Positions 29,480 through 41,742 of a stretch of DNA of 64,000 nucleotides are shown in pieces. Where the stretch lies: NCBI RefSeq assembly GCF_011397635.1, contig NC_064770.1, forward strand, positions 26,305,603 through 26,369,602. The letters are read 5' to 3'. This stretch comes from Epinephelus fuscoguttatus (Eukaryota; Chordata; Actinopteri; Perciformes; Serranidae). The position numbers and the translations under genes are program-made. The notes beneath the pieces were generated by a model, which had not been told where the DNA came from, ran no database searches, and was given only the letters and a program-made list of their open reading frames with translations. The number at the start of each line of letters is the position of its first letter. The stretch's first letter is position 1.

Positions 29480-30840
29480 CTCATGGAAGTGCGCTGATGG
29501 GGGCTGTCAACCACAAGACAGTCACTGGCATGATTGCCATGATGAGGAAAACCACATTCTGATTCACGGCAGAGCAGCTTATATCCTAAAACCATTCTCA
29601 GTCCAATTTCACTGTTCTTGAGAAAATAATTTGTCCTAAAATGGGGGAGTTTTGCACTTTAAATGAATGGGACCCCTACTTAGGACACATGACTGCGTCC
29701 ACAAAAATTCCCAACATTTTCTTTATCAGGATCATTACTGCCTTCTGCTGGACGGATTTCAAATTCCTGCAGACCCAGGTGGAGATAACCACCATGAGTA
29801 TGGATACTTTCTTTTGTATAGCCTACAGAACCGAGATGAGTGAGTGGGGTTGGAATGAGGTTAACAGCTGGGGGTTTACATTTTATAAAGAGGCCATTAA
29901 GTTCAAGAGGGATGTTTATATCTGCATTAATTAAGTTAGACAGAAAAATGAGCTGCGTTTTGTGCCACGTCAGAGTAAACTGAGTTGTCAACATATTGCT
30001 AACTTGTTCACGCACGCAGTCGCACAGGACGCAAAAATAGTCTGAATGATTGGTGCATTCCACTAAGGACAGGGATCCGGTGGTGCAGGCCCCACTCATG
30101 CATGTGGAGCTCATATGAACCACATGGAAATATAGAATAGCCTTGCTTTTAGCTAGTTAATGTCAAAGGACAGCAGATAACACCATCTGCGATCATCTCA
30201 TAAGGGTGCTGAAACTCCAGCCCTTCACATGCAAGAGCCTTACTCCAACGTTTTATAATGAAGTCATAATAAAACTGAGAAGAAAGGGCTTCTAACTGTA
30301 TGGGAAATAAAAAAGCGAAAGCAGACTACAGGCAAGCGTATCAAATAATGCAGATAAAACATGCCATGAAGCTCTATTATGCAGGATAGACGCTCATGTA
30401 TGTGCTATATGGAGCATTTTACCGGTAATACACACTATGTCTAACAAGCAGAGAGACATAATCAGATACAAGGAGATAAAATGCACCAATGCTTCTGAGG
30501 ACATGACGTTTAAGACCGCGAGTTCAACACTTCCTCACTTCATTAAGAGAGTGAACAGAGGTTAAATTTGGCACCGAGTCCATGGTGCACATTCATGTGA
30601 CATTTGGCCCCAACCAAATTAGGGGATCTGACCCATGGCCTACAGTAGCTCCATCCTCTCTCAAACATTTCTTTAATAATCTCAGACGAAATGTACAACA
30701 TCAGAATCTGCATCTTGGGTGTTGGTTATAAATCAAACAAGCGTAACATGTCCCGTGAAGTCAGTGGGCAGAGTGCCTGCTCGGGTTTCCACACGGCAAG
30801 CTATAGGCCTCCGCAAACGCACACATGGTCCATCCTCATT
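29480..30840. other. Spacer upstream of parvalbumin copy 2, nothing recognised
   Basis: No gene, RNA or clear repeat seen. Reading frames of 97 aa (plus) and 147 aa (minus) overlap each other here and show no domain, so they are probably chance. Confidence 0.5.
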
Positions 30841-30847
30841 TGTTCAC

Positions 30848-31031
30848 CTAAAAATAGGTTGAGACTACTTGACACATTTTTTTAGAAACCCATACATCTC
30901 GGTACCTGATACTGAGACTCAAATCTCTGTAAATGGTGTTGCTCAAGGATATATAAGAGAGAAGGGGAACGCTGCTAGTGGCATTCACTCGAGTCCGCCT
31001 TGGTTTTCACTCGCCTCAACGCAACCCAAAG
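30848..31031 (+). promoter_or_regulatory. Promoter and 5'UTR exon of parvalbumin copy 2
   Basis: A perfect MEF2 consensus CTAAAAATAG lies at 30848-30857 and a TATA box TATATAA at 30950-30956, 102 bp further on. A non-coding exon starting near 30,980 ends at 31031 before GTGAGT. MEF2 is a known activator of muscle genes. The spacing recurs in copies 3 and 4. Confidence 0.7.
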
Positions 31032-31889
31032 GTGAGTGAGGCCTGCTTCTGACAGTTTGCACTGGGAGGAAAAGCGCACCGAGACGAGGAGATCCTCTTG
31101 GACTATAACTGTAGGGAGAAATGGAGCTAACATAGAGAGAGCAACACGGACCACAGGACGAATCAATCAGTGCGCAAAGGAGGCCGTTTGGTTTCAAGGG
31201 ATCAACGTTTGTGGATGATAATTGCGCGATTTTACCTTATTTCTTTTAAACTGGATGCAAAATAATATCACATCCAAAGCTACAGACGCGTTCGACATCA
31301 CTGCGTTTCCTAAGCTGCGTTGTTTTATTTGTGGCAGTGATTTGGCCTCTCAGTGGGAGCATCATCTATTTAGTGCCATGGCAGCGTTGGGATAAACAGA
31401 GCCTGAGATGAGATGACATCCGGAGGCAAAGAGTAGCTCTTTAGCCCACTATTAAAGAAAAGAAACAGAGCTGGGGATACTGCTTGTCAGCTTTTGCAAA
31501 TTAAAGCAATTAAATAGTTTCATCGTGACCTAAACAAACAAGTGGCTTTGAACATATTTTAGGTTTCTACACGATTCCCAGTACAGTGTTGTGAAGCCAG
31601 AGGAGAAAAACCCTTGTTTAATTCTTGAAACTTAACATCTGGCCACTGAGGCATGCTTTCAGGCTCAGTTTGATGATTTAAAAACACTACTGACTCATCA
31701 AATCCTCTGAGTACCTCCTTGGGGCCACTGTATTTTAGGCCCCTTTGAGTAGGAGAGCCTACCCAGATACAAACTATCAGTGACTCTTGCTTTAATGAGG
31801 GATATTTGTAATGCAGCAATATGACAATTTTGTGGGATTTGTGATGCTTTCACTAACCCTGAGACTTCTTTCCTCCATCAGAATAAAAA

Positions 31890-33322
31890 ATGGCCTTCGC
31901 TGGTGTCCTCAATGATGCTGATGTCAAAGCCGCTATTGCCGGCTGCTCAGGTGAGCCTCATTGTCACACAGCAAACACACTTTATCCACATTATTATTAC
32001 TTGCATATCATGAATTGTCACAATGTATATTCATTAATAAAAAAGGATTGACACAAATTGGCTCACAATATACTGAACTAAACTGCCAGCCACATTTATC
32101 ACATTAAAGCAACACTGAAGTCCTATACGTGCCTATATGTGCAGCCTGTCGCAGTGCTAATAATGGTGTTAAAATGCTCGTTCCAGCTGCCGACTCCTTC
32201 GACCACAAGAAGTTCTTCAAGGCATGCGGCATGTCCGGCAAGTCCGCTGATGAGGTCAAGAAGGCCTTCGCCATCATTGACCAGGACAACAGTGGCTTCA
32301 TTGAGGAGGAGGAGCTCAAGTAAGACACTTGAGCAATTCACACTTAAGCAAGCAATGCCTCAGTGGTTCCAAAAATATGCACCAGATATAATATTACTGT
32401 GGCTTTGAGAAAAACAAGGGGTAGCGATAGGTGTAGATTTCAGGGGGGGGGCACGCAAGAAACATACACCTGTCAAAATTTAGCACTTCTGCATTTGTCC
32501 CCTCCAATAAACACTTGGAAGTAGCAGATGACTTTTATTTTGACAAATTAAAGGCCTTTTTCACTCTTGATTGGTGCATTAAATTCACTAGAATGCAGAA
32601 ATTTAAATGTTTGATGCTCAAACTCATCTGGTGGAGGAACCTCAAACCCCAGTGTTAACACTTGGCTGGACTCTTTACCCTCATTCAGATATTGTGTCTT
32701 AGTTTGGCTTCAATCTGGGGGTCAAACTACCCACTTACCTACAGTAAAGTTACTAAAGAAAGGCCACGTTTACTGAAGCCTGAAGGTTTTACGACGTCGT
32801 ATGTCTAAATCCCTACAGACAGGCTTGTTGTCACATTTGGTCTTGAATTCTTAAACACTGAGAATGCTTTTAAGGATCCTCATTCTGCATGCTCAGTAAC
32901 TTACAACCAGCCAAATCAGAATATACTGAGATGTTTATTAAACCCCTGTTGTTTCGTCCACCAGGCTGTTCCTGCAGAACTTCTCTGCTGGAGCCAGAGC
33001 CCTGACTGACAAGGAGACCAAGACTTTCCTCGCCGCTGGTGACAGTGATGGTGATGGCAAGATCGGAGTCGATGGTGAGACTTCTTTCTTTCCTACCGAT
33101 CTTTGAATGTAACAGAACACAGCAGAGACATACAATCCTGATACTCATTGGCTAATATTTAACACCCATTCACATATTGCCAATATCTGCACAGGCTCAA
33201 AGTCTTGGCCAGAGATTGGCTCCAACTAGTCTGATGACACAATAATCTGAGTACATTTTGTTCACCACTAATTGCACTTTTATTCTACTTCCACAGAGTT
33301 TGCTGCCCTCGTAAAGGCATAA
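31890..33322 (+). CDS. Parvalbumin beta, array copy 2 (muscle-type, 109 aa)
   Basis: Coding exons 31890-31950, 32187-32319, 32965-33074 and 33297-33322. All introns are GT-AG and the four exon lengths (61, 133, 110, 26) are those of the family. The ATG is the first in the exon after the acceptor at 31881. The 109-aa protein starts [20 protein letters not shown] and ends EFAALVKA. The CD loop [12 protein letters not shown] and EF loop [12 protein letters not shown] retain all ligands; Cys19 marks the beta lineage; the Arg/Glu pair around [10 protein letters not shown] is present. Known role: fast cytosolic calcium buffering in white muscle, and the major fish allergen family. AATAAA at 33555-33560. 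Its closest relative in the window is copy 3, about 20 residue differences by hand count. I do not assign a numbered paralogue. Confidence 0.97.
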
Positions 33323-33569
33323 ATTTCCTCGACCAAGATCCACTTCTTTTCATGGAACTGCAAACTCCCTGCAAGCTTCAGTAATCATCAGCTGACAGAA
33401 TATTTTTTATACCTTATTTATGAGTTGCCTGCGGAATGTTTCTAAACAAGGAACACATATTTTACTGTGAATGCTACCCAGATGTGTTAAATTGTTCTGA
33501 AAAATGACTTGTGCAAACACCATCTGCACTTTTGAGGAAGAGTGAAAAACCAGGAATAAATACTCTTTT

Positions 33570-35130
33570 GGTGTAAACTCATCTCCTTCAGGTCAGTCGT
33601 CTTTGTTTTGGTAAACTGTGGTGTATTATACAACTCAACTGTGTTCACATAGCTGCGGTGATGTCAGCACAAAGCGTTGAGGGAGGAGGCAACCTGCCAG
33701 GGATTTTGAATACTCGGGAGGTGCAGTTGAACTGGCCTGCCCAGCACTTGTTCTGATAATTGGTTAATGAGAAGGGGAGTATAGCTGGGCTGAGGCCACA
33801 AGCTGGCAGACATATTGGGAATAGCCTGGGGGCTTTGCTCATATACTTCCTGGATCCAGGGAGGTTTGCAACGGATAGCTGTCACACATAGTGTAATTAG
33901 GTGGTCTGTTCCAAGGTCTTTTTCTCCACTAACTGCTGAGTAGTCGATTACATGATGTGCTGTGGCAACAGGAGGGCTATTAACAGCCACTGTTGCATCA
34001 GCAGGACCTTTGAATCTGGTGCATAGATGCAAATCTTAAGTGATATAAACGGTTCTTACATTATTCAACTTATTCAGTTTTCTTGAAGTGGTTATATAAA
34101 GCTTAGTGATTGTTGACGTAGGCCTTTAAATAGACTATCAGTCATGTTTAAGTCAAATTACAATGTAAGGGGAAGCTACGAATGCTCATGTCAGCAATAT
34201 GTAAACCCTCATCCCTATCCGATGACACTTTTGAGCTTGTTACCATCAACCAGTGGTCATAACAGAAAGAGACATAGTGACAGCAATGTGCTGTCCCCTG
34301 ACCTCACAGAGCAGTGCTGCCACCTACAGGTCGAAATTATTCTCAGCAGTACCAATGACAGAAGAAATGGGAAGATGAACCATTGAGAATATCCTTCTCT
34401 TTCTTTATTTTACTTAAAGGTTACAAAAAGATTTGATTGCATGATCATTCCCTTGTGCTTTTAAACATTTGAAGCTCTTACAGTGACAAAAATGGTACAA
34501 GGGCTGACAAAGACAAGGGCTCATGTGCAGTAAGCAATAGAAGAAGGGGTGTTTCAAAAAAAAAAAAAATCATTCAGTCCACTTTGACTAATTAGAACAA
34601 TAATAAATATTTTTCTTGCCAGTCGAAATTAAACTGATAGAAATTTGGAATTGACACCATTTCTATACATCATAATGACTGTTGTGTGCTTGATTTAAAT
34701 GTAAATATTCAATTAGAATTTAAAAAAACAACCTCCCAGATACAGGAATGATACTGAATGAGACAAAACACAAACGACTGCACTTAGAAAATGCAATGTG
34801 ACGCAAGCTCATTGTGGCTGTGAGGTAGGAAACTATAAGACATACAATATCAATGTTAAACATAAAGAATACACTTAGTATAATAGATAAATTCACTAAT
34901 AAATTCATGAACACATTAGTCCAAAACAATGTCTTACAAAACGAGGGAAAACATCAAATTAGTGCCACTTACGCCGGCTCTAACGCATGCATGCTCCGTA
35001 TCCCTCTTGAATACGGCTGTGTGATGTCCAGCAGCACTTCCAATTCGTCCTCCTCAGCAGTGCACAGGCCTATTCTTAGCATTAGGAGGGGGGGACATTA
35101 AAGACTTCTTCAAACGCACCTTTTAAGCGT
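33570..35130. other. Spacer between parvalbumin copies 2 and 3, nothing recognised
   Basis: Intergenic DNA with a short poly-A run near 34558. No gene, RNA or recognisable repeat. Confidence 0.5.
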
Positions 35131-35144
35131 CTTCATTTGTGAAA

Positions 35145-35338
35145 CTTAAAATAGACCCCTCTCTGGCCGCAGGGCGAATTTTCGCCACCCCCTTCTCGGC
35201 GGTGTCAGTTATCTTATGCCTCAGATTTCGATGGAGTGAAACTATAAAAAGGTCACCGGGAGCACCGGGAAGATCACTGCAGTCGACTCGAGACTTGTCT
35301 GTATCATCTGTACCCTACAAAGCAAAGACAACAAAGAG
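35145..35338 (+). promoter_or_regulatory. Promoter and 5'UTR exon of parvalbumin copy 3
   Basis: TATA box TATAAAA at 35243-35249. An A/T-rich MEF2-like site CTTAAAATAG at 35145-35154, one base from the copy 2 site, lies 98 bp upstream of it. The non-coding exon, starting near 35,275, ends at 35338 before GTGAGT. Confidence 0.65.
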
Positions 35339-35972
35339 GTGAGTCTGAATGAAAGAAGGAGGGAAGAAACACGGGATCCTTGCAGCAGCTGCAGCATCAC
35401 GCTTGGGCATCTTTGAGAAAATGTATTTTTTTCCTCCAACTTTTAATGTGGACTTCGAACTGCAAACTGCAATGCAGCATCCAAAGAAAGGGTTTTGCGG
35501 GGCTTTCTTTTGCGGGAGCTGCATGGAGACACGGATTACTACTGCTCAGACCTCCCAGCATCTTTAGGGTTGCAGTAGGGAGCAAGTGCTACCAGCCTCT
35601 CGAATGGGATTTGGAAATGCAACATCAAAACCACTCAGAAAGAAGTGGATTGAATAATTCTAATTTATTTCTATTTCATTTGGAATAACTAACAGCATTT
35701 TAAAACAGAGAGTTATTATGTCTTGTCAACTGCTGTGTAAATTATGGAGAGATGCTCTGCTGCTATTAATGATATTGTGATTAATGTCTACTTAAAGTCA
35801 TTCATTACTTGCTTTAAAACACAAAACGAATGTGAATATAGTGGACTATACTCCAAGTTGCCACCAATGTCTGATACAGAAAGATCCCAGGATGGCTGAC
35901 TAAATCATCCTAAGTCCTACTTTAGTATTAGCATGTAAAGTAATCGCTTGTATTTGATTTCTGCAGATCGAA

Positions 35973-37217
35973 ATGGCCTTCGCAGGTGTACTGACTGATG
36001 CTGACGTCGCTGCAGCCCTGGACGGATGCAAAGGTGAAGTCAAGCTTATTTATAGAGCAGATTTAGAATCAGCAAACTAAGTGCTTTACAGAGAGATTAA
36101 ATAAACTCAAACACAGATACAGTAAGAGAATAAGTAAATTGATAAGAGGCATAGAACATCTTGATCAAGCAATGGTGCACACAGCAAAGTAAAATAGAAG
36201 CAGTGACGAAGAGGCTATAGAGAAGAGATGGGTCTTTGGATGGGTTTGAAAGGTGTAAATGGAAGGGGAAAGATCTAATGTTGACACTGTAAGGTTAGTT
36301 TAGTTCAAGGCCGTAGCCATGTCACCAACACTGGAGGGACCAAATCTGCCAGCTGGGTGGGTGGCTGGGGGATTGGAGAGATTATTGAAGTCATTTTCCA
36401 ATTTATACAACTAAAAGACACACAAGGGAAAAAAGTCACTCCTTTTGAAACAGTGACAAACCAAAGCAAAATTTGCAGACCAAGCAGATGCAAGCAAAAA
36501 GACCTTCCTGCAAACCAAGAATAGACTAGACTCTAATCACCTCTGGGAGATGCTTCTTTAAGTTATAACTATACAATCACAATCAGAGCCCCTCCTCTTG
36601 TTTGGAGCATCACTGTGCTTTCTGTCCATCTACATTTTCTGTGTGTGATTAAAGTCGAACATTCATGCATTCATTTCAGACGCTGGCACATTCGACCACA
36701 AGAAGTTCTTCAAGACATGCGGCATGTCTGGCAAGTCCGCTGACGATGTCAAGAAGGCCTTCGGCATCATCGACCAGGACAAGAGTGGTTTCATTGAGGA
36801 GGAGGAGCTGAAGTAAGACACACACTTAAGTACTTTCACTTCCTTAACCCTAAATTGATACCCACACATCAGAGCAGCTGACTCAAAATACTCAAAATTA
36901 ATATGAAGTATCTCTCAGCCATGGTCCCTGAACTAACCATGCGTTTTGTCTGTCTGCAGGCTGTTTCTGCAGAACTTCAAGGCTGATGCACGTACGCTGA
37001 CCGACGCCGAGACCAAGGATTTCCTCAAGGCCGGCGACACCGACGGTGACGGCAAGATTGGCGCTGATGGTAGGCCCACACTACAATCTCATCAACTCTA
37101 TCTCATGCACACTGCTAACACCATCATTTTGGTATCTTTGAATGGGAAAAGGAAACAGACGCCAACTGTGTGTTCTCTTGTCTCCCTGCAGAGTTTGCTG
37201 CCTTGGTTAAGGCATAA
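35973..37217 (+). CDS. Parvalbumin beta, array copy 3 (muscle-type, 109 aa)
   Basis: Coding exons 35973-36033, 36680-36812, 36960-37069 and 37192-37217, all with GT-AG introns. The acceptor at 35966 puts the ATG six bases into the exon. The 109-aa protein begins [20 protein letters not shown] and ends EFAALVKA. The CD loop [12 protein letters not shown] and EF loop [12 protein letters not shown] are intact. Its second coding exon differs from that of copy 2 at 15 of 133 nt by hand count, so the two are a comparatively recent duplication. The AB region and the D/E helices carry most of the amino-acid changes. AATAAA at 37461-37466. Intron 1 of the coding part carries a LINE/SINE-type fragment. 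Role as for copy 2: a soluble calcium buffer, probably of muscle. Confidence 0.97.
36040..36300 (-). mobile_element. LINE/SINE-type fragment, reverse orientation, in parvalbumin copy 3 intron
   Basis: The left end reads AAGTCAAGCTTATTTATAGA and AAGTGCTTTACAGAGAGATT. Reversed, this is the conserved 3' tail (CTGTAAAGCACTT, then CTATAAATAA, then CTTGAC) of L2-like LINEs and their SINEs. The rest of the fragment has the look of the 3' portion of such an element. No intact frame. Confidence 0.55.
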
Positions 37218-37499
37218 AGTGGCAACTGACCAACAACGCCTGCTCTGATGGAACAACAAAGCCCACGTCGACCTCCCCACGTTTTCATCTGAATATAAAT
37301 AATTTTTATACATTTGCTTAAGAGACGTTTCCTCCTATGCAACACACTGTCCAAAACATGATGATTGTGAATGTCGCTCGGTTGTGTTCATGTCTTAAAT
37401 ATGAATTTTGCTTACTGTAAAATCTATGATGCACTTTCCAGGTACAAACGGTAAAAAAAGAATAAATATTCTTTTACTGCGGTCTTATTTGGCTTTCAG

Positions 37500-38049
37500 T
37501 CTTTGTTTATTATTGGTTTTTGGTGGATTCATGAACATCTTACAAACTCAAAAGTGAAAATGCAGTCTCTCTCATAAATGGCATACATCCTTACATGCAC
37601 AGCATATAAAGGAAAACCATGAATAACGAAAAAGAAAGCCATGGTAATAATGATACCAGCTGGTGATGTAATGGCCCACTTAACCCCCCTCTCTCAGCCA
37701 CACACGCATTGACAACAAGTTAAGTCTGGATACACATAAAATGCGCTCAAACACTTAGAGTACACATGATTTATCTGTATGTCCAATCATGCAGTTCCAA
37801 CCTTCAGCCACTAGATGGAGTTACGTCCATTGCCAGTATGACTTGGGGCACAGGCGCACCTTACAGTCAGTCATCTGGCAATAAAAACGACAACTGTTTG
37901 GACATTTGATTCTCTCACTTCAAGCAGTCCATGCAGAAGAGCCTGGCTGTACCTCAGGGAGCCTCTAGGGAACACATCATGCATACATGTATAGATTAAA
38001 TTACAATGCTACTTTAGGAAATTACTTTGATGAGTTTTTAATGTGAACA
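37500..38049. other. Spacer after parvalbumin copy 3, nothing recognised
   Basis: Short intergenic stretch before the LINE fragment. No gene or repeat was identified. Confidence 0.5.
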
Positions 38050-38530
38050 TATACCAGACTTAGGTACATCTCACTCATGACTTGCATAGCGGTTGTCAGA
38101 AGTCTTCCTCAGACATTCACTCATATTCCACAAGACACTCTGAAGACCTTTACCTTCCATATTGTCAAACTTACGTTAATCAATATTCATTGCACTACAG
38201 AGGACCATCTATTTGGAACAACCTTCTTCCAGCTCTACAATCATCACCTACATATTGTTATTCAAAAACATCTGAAAAGGACTCTCATTTGCAAACACTT
38301 TATTGATTTATTTGTAATTTATTTGTGTGGGGGTTTTTTTTGTAATTTGTACATCTTGAACCATTTTGTAATACTTCTCAGTCTTTCCTTTTTACGTATG
38401 ATTGTTGTTATTTAATAGGAGAGGCGTCTTCATAAACATTTTTTGGCTTCTAACCTCTCCTGCACAATGTTTTCATTTTAAATTTCTTTTTCCTGTATTT
38501 TTGTATGTGCAAATAAACTGAACTAAACTA
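38050..38530 (+). mobile_element. 5'-truncated non-LTR retrotransposon (LINE, Rex1/CR1/L2-like) 3' end
   Basis: From 38082 the plus frame encodes a stretch with HSYSTRHSEDLYLPYC, then NQYSLHYRGPSIWNNLLPAL, then SYSKT-like residues. This matches the conserved C-terminal tail of CR1/Rex-type reverse transcriptases (HNYNTR..., then F..GP.IWN.LP). It is followed by about 230 bp of 3'UTR ending in AATAAACTGAACTAAACTAA, a typical short terminal repeat. Only the 3' end is present, so it is a dead-on-arrival insertion. The 5' boundary is approximate. Confidence 0.75.
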
Positions 38531-38666
38531 ACATTATTTTTGAAACCATTATTTAAAAATCTAGTTGACTTTAAGTAGCCTGATCCCAGACCAACATGTT
38601 GCAGCATGGACATGTAGTGATGAGTATGGGGAGGGTCTGACAGTTAAAAGAATACTTCATCCTCAA

Positions 38667-39033
38667 GTGGCAAACTCCAGGCCTAAAAAATGAAGCCAAC
38701 TCGAAAGTGCCAAAAACTGCAGTTCACAGAATGGCTGGCTCCAAAACAGAGTCAATTCTCTTGTTGAAATGCCCAACTTTACAGCTGAAATAAACATGTT
38801 TACAGCCTAGTACAAAAAACAGATCTGGTCTCTATAGCTAATTTTAACAAACTATATGGGGTGTAACTTAAAGTCTTAAAGTTATGTGTAACTTGAAGAC
38901 TTTAAGTTACACATATTTAAGTGCGGGCTGCTTTGAGTGACCTGCTGTCTGCAAGGCCTCTACAGTCAATGAGTTAGATCCACTCCTTGCTCATCCACAG
39001 CTCCGCTCCCAAATATGGTCACTTCTGCTCTCC
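38667..39033 (+). repeat. Interspersed repeat family R1, copy A
   Basis: Shares the blocks GCCAAAAACTGCAGTTC, ACAGCCTAGTACAAAAAACA, TCTATAGCTAATTT, GCTGTCTGCAAGGCCTC and ATGGTCACTTCTG, in the same order, with 49259-49640; the first part is also shared with 56358-56640. No reading frame. Family unnamed by me; probably a non-autonomous DNA transposon. Confidence 0.8.
38861..38912. repeat. Perfect 17-bp stem hairpin inside repeat R1 copy A
   Basis: GTGTAACTTAAAGTCTT at 38861-38877 is the exact reverse complement of 38896-38912. An extra partial copy of the same motif sits in the loop. It is not visible in copies B or C, so it arose in this copy. Confidence 0.85.
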
Positions 39034-39039
39034 CTGGTG

Positions 39040-40480
39040 AAAGTATTGTGTTTGCTGGATGCACCCTCCCTCCCACCCTACATGGACTTTTGCTGGCTTA
39101 ACTTTCATTCTTGTCCCACCACGTTTCCCCCGCCGCCGCCAAGTACCGTTAAACTAGAACAGAAACCTGCTGCGTATAATGTCAATATTAAAGGACAGCT
39201 TTTTTCATCAGTGTCTGACGCTGCAAGTCACTGCCCATTGCCAGATTACGACAACTTGGGAGTGAGATCGGGTTGATGGGTGACATCACCGGGGCTACTT
39301 TGTATCATATTTTTACACAGACTATGTTAAGCAGGGAAATGCAATGCAATGCTTTGGGGACGTTCTGAGCACAGGACTGGATAAGTAGGTTAAGACTGAG
39401 CTTATGCTGCATGATTTGTGTGAGAGTTTGTAAACAGATGTTTTAATATATTTTTGCTGTTGTCAAAGGTGGACCCCAATGACTTCAATTCATCAACAAT
39501 GTTTGCCATTTTTTAAATTCTTCATTCTCCATAAAGACATACAAGAAAAACAACATGTTCATTGAGTTCAACTTAACATGGAGTGTGTAATTGATATACA
39601 AATAGTCATTTGGTGGATGAAGTGTTCCTTTAAGTCATGTCTTATTTCCAAGAGTCTCTCCGTATTTCCCCCAAACCAAACCGTAACCTGAACAAGGCTA
39701 GAGAGACAGAACAGGAAGGGTATTCCTCTCGGCCAATCCATATGTCCAGGAGTGGCACTTGTAAAAACATTAGCAAATGTAAATGAATAAATGATCGCGC
39801 AGTAACAGTAGCCTATAGTCTGTGAGGTATCAACATGGCGCATGACATCATGCACCGGGTGTGGGTAAAGACGCACCGCTGCTCTCGATCCGGTGTCCTC
39901 CAGTCTCTTGTTCACACAGTCTGAAGGAGATGATTGAGTTTCCCAGGAGTCCAGCCTCTTTCGGACCTCACAACCTGACATCACTTGTTGAGGGGCCCCA
40001 TTTACAAGCTGGCACCGCGGTTAGGTTTGGGAAGGGCTGACAAATCAAACTACCGGAGATAAAAGCTTTTATTTTAATAACGACAGACGCCAGGATGCTG
40101 CTGATGAATTTAACAAACAGCATACATTGTGCGTAAAGTTCATGCTCACATGCAACGAACTTATAAAAATAAAATGAAACGTGCTTAGATTGATTTCTAA
40201 CTGATTTGTTTTCCGTCTTCAGACCTTTAAATAATGTTTATGAGCATAATGACACCGCAGCAGGCCGACATTACCTGCACTTCACGGGTTCCAGCTGACG
40301 CGAGCAGGAGCGCAGCGCAGCCACAGGCGCCTGGGCACAAGCACGCGCATAAAGTGGCCGACTTCTAATGTGAGGGAGCTGGCCAGGGGCTGCTGTGACC
40401 CTGCCTGTGGTCATAGGCAAGGATATCCCCGCGTGTCGGGTTGCAGATATTTTGGAAACGGTTATGGACGGTACAGACAC
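39040..40480. other. Spacer upstream of tRNA-Gln, nothing recognised
   Basis: Intergenic sequence without a supported gene. The minus-strand 138-aa open frame at 39568-39984 has no domain and no splice context. Confidence 0.5.
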
Positions 40481-40489
40481 ACACACAGT

Positions 40490-40561
40490 GGTTCCATGGT
40501 GTAATGGTTAGCACTCTGGACTCTGAATCCAGCGATCCGAGTTCAAATCTCGGTGGGACCT
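40490..40561 (+). tRNA. tRNA-Gln (anticodon CTG)
   Basis: A 72-nt cloverleaf. Acceptor arm GGTTCCA pairs with TGGGACC. The D-arm contains TGGTGTAATGGTTAGCA (A box). The anticodon loop has CTG at 40523-40525. The T arm contains GAGTTCAAATCTC (B box). A discriminator T follows; no CCA is encoded, as expected for a nuclear gene. No intron. All stems pair, so it looks functional. It stands alone between parvalbumin copies 3 and 4. Confidence 0.96.
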
Positions 40562-40735
40562 GACTATTTATTGAACTGGACTGTACAGATAATCACTCAT
40601 GATAATAAAATATATCACGTGTTGAAACGTATGCTTGTCTGTCTCCCGCCTCCCCACATACACTGCTGCTAAATGCTGCATTTACACACCTTCATCTAAC
40701 CTTACATCAAGGAGAGGAACAACCTTCTTTTCTGT

Positions 40736-40757
40736 CTGCTGCTGCTGCTGCTGCTGC
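40736..40757. repeat. (CTG)n trinucleotide tract
   Basis: About seven CTG units, 180 bp downstream of the tRNA gene. Confidence 0.9.
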
Positions 40758-40759
40758 AG

Positions 40760-41740
40760 TGAACACTCTCCCAGGAATGTGCTTAATGACCCCTGCATTT
40801 GTTTGTGTGTCAGATCTGCTGGAGGCCACAAATGCCCTCGGAAAAGACAACCTGAACTGGTCATTTTGCAGCTGGACAAATTGGACATACAGAAAAAGTC
40901 CAGTTCTAGAAAACTGGATGAAACACAGAGACCATATGAGACAAATGATCAAACTCCAATAAAAATCAAGCCACTACTCAGGCCTGTGTGACCTCTGACT
41001 GCTATATACCTCTGTTTAAATGGTGCATGTGGATACCTGGGGACATTATGCATCATCATCACCATCTAGGCGGCACGGGACAGCAACAGCAGAGGGTGAC
41101 CTTGGGTCCCTTAATCAGCACAGTTGACAAAGCAATTTACCGGGACATTCCCCCTGTCAGTATCACAGAGTGAGAAGGTTATAAAGCACCGGCATCCCTG
41201 ACATTAAATGATGACTATTATATTAATAATCTGTAACACATCTGTTGTGAATCTGCATCTGAGCAACTAGGGCAGGGAAGATGTGATGTCCAAGGCAGGA
41301 TGCACCACACACACAGAGGTTGTGTATGGGCTGACCTAGGTGACATGTATGGTCCGAACAAATATATGCCATGCACAGTTCAATGTCAGCTGGCATTTCA
41401 TTTCCCATGACTCACCTGAAATGTAATGATGGAGGCATATTTGCAGTAGGATGTAGCTCAGATGTGCTGGTTTGGGGACTGCTGCCTGTAAAAGGATATC
41501 TGCATGAAAGGGTGAGGGGGGGCAGAAACAGCAAGAGAGGGAGAAAAGGAGAGAGAGATTGCAGTTACATTACAGCCTCCCTGCATTTACTGTACGGTAT
41601 AATTCTAGAGGTGAGAGGAGGAGGGGCGCGGGGATGACAGGAGGGAGTGGTGGATGGGGAAAGGAACGCGCTTTTTAACTTAATTTGCTACTTTACAAGG
41701 GCGTTACAGATGTCCACGGTCCGGTCTCTCTGCCCCTGGG
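40760..41740. other. Spacer upstream of parvalbumin copy 4
   Basis: Contains a purine-rich patch near 41510-41555 but no recognisable gene or transposon. Confidence 0.5.
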
Positions 41741-41742
41741 CG

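Noticed and set aside
29641-30123. Overlapping open frames of 97 aa (+) and 147 aa (-)
   Set aside because: They overlap on opposite strands, show no domain, signal or conserved motif, and have no splice partners.
39568-39984. 138-aa minus-strand open frame between parvalbumin copy 3 and the tRNA
   Set aside because: No family resemblance and no promoter or splice signals. Length is within chance for this much spacer.
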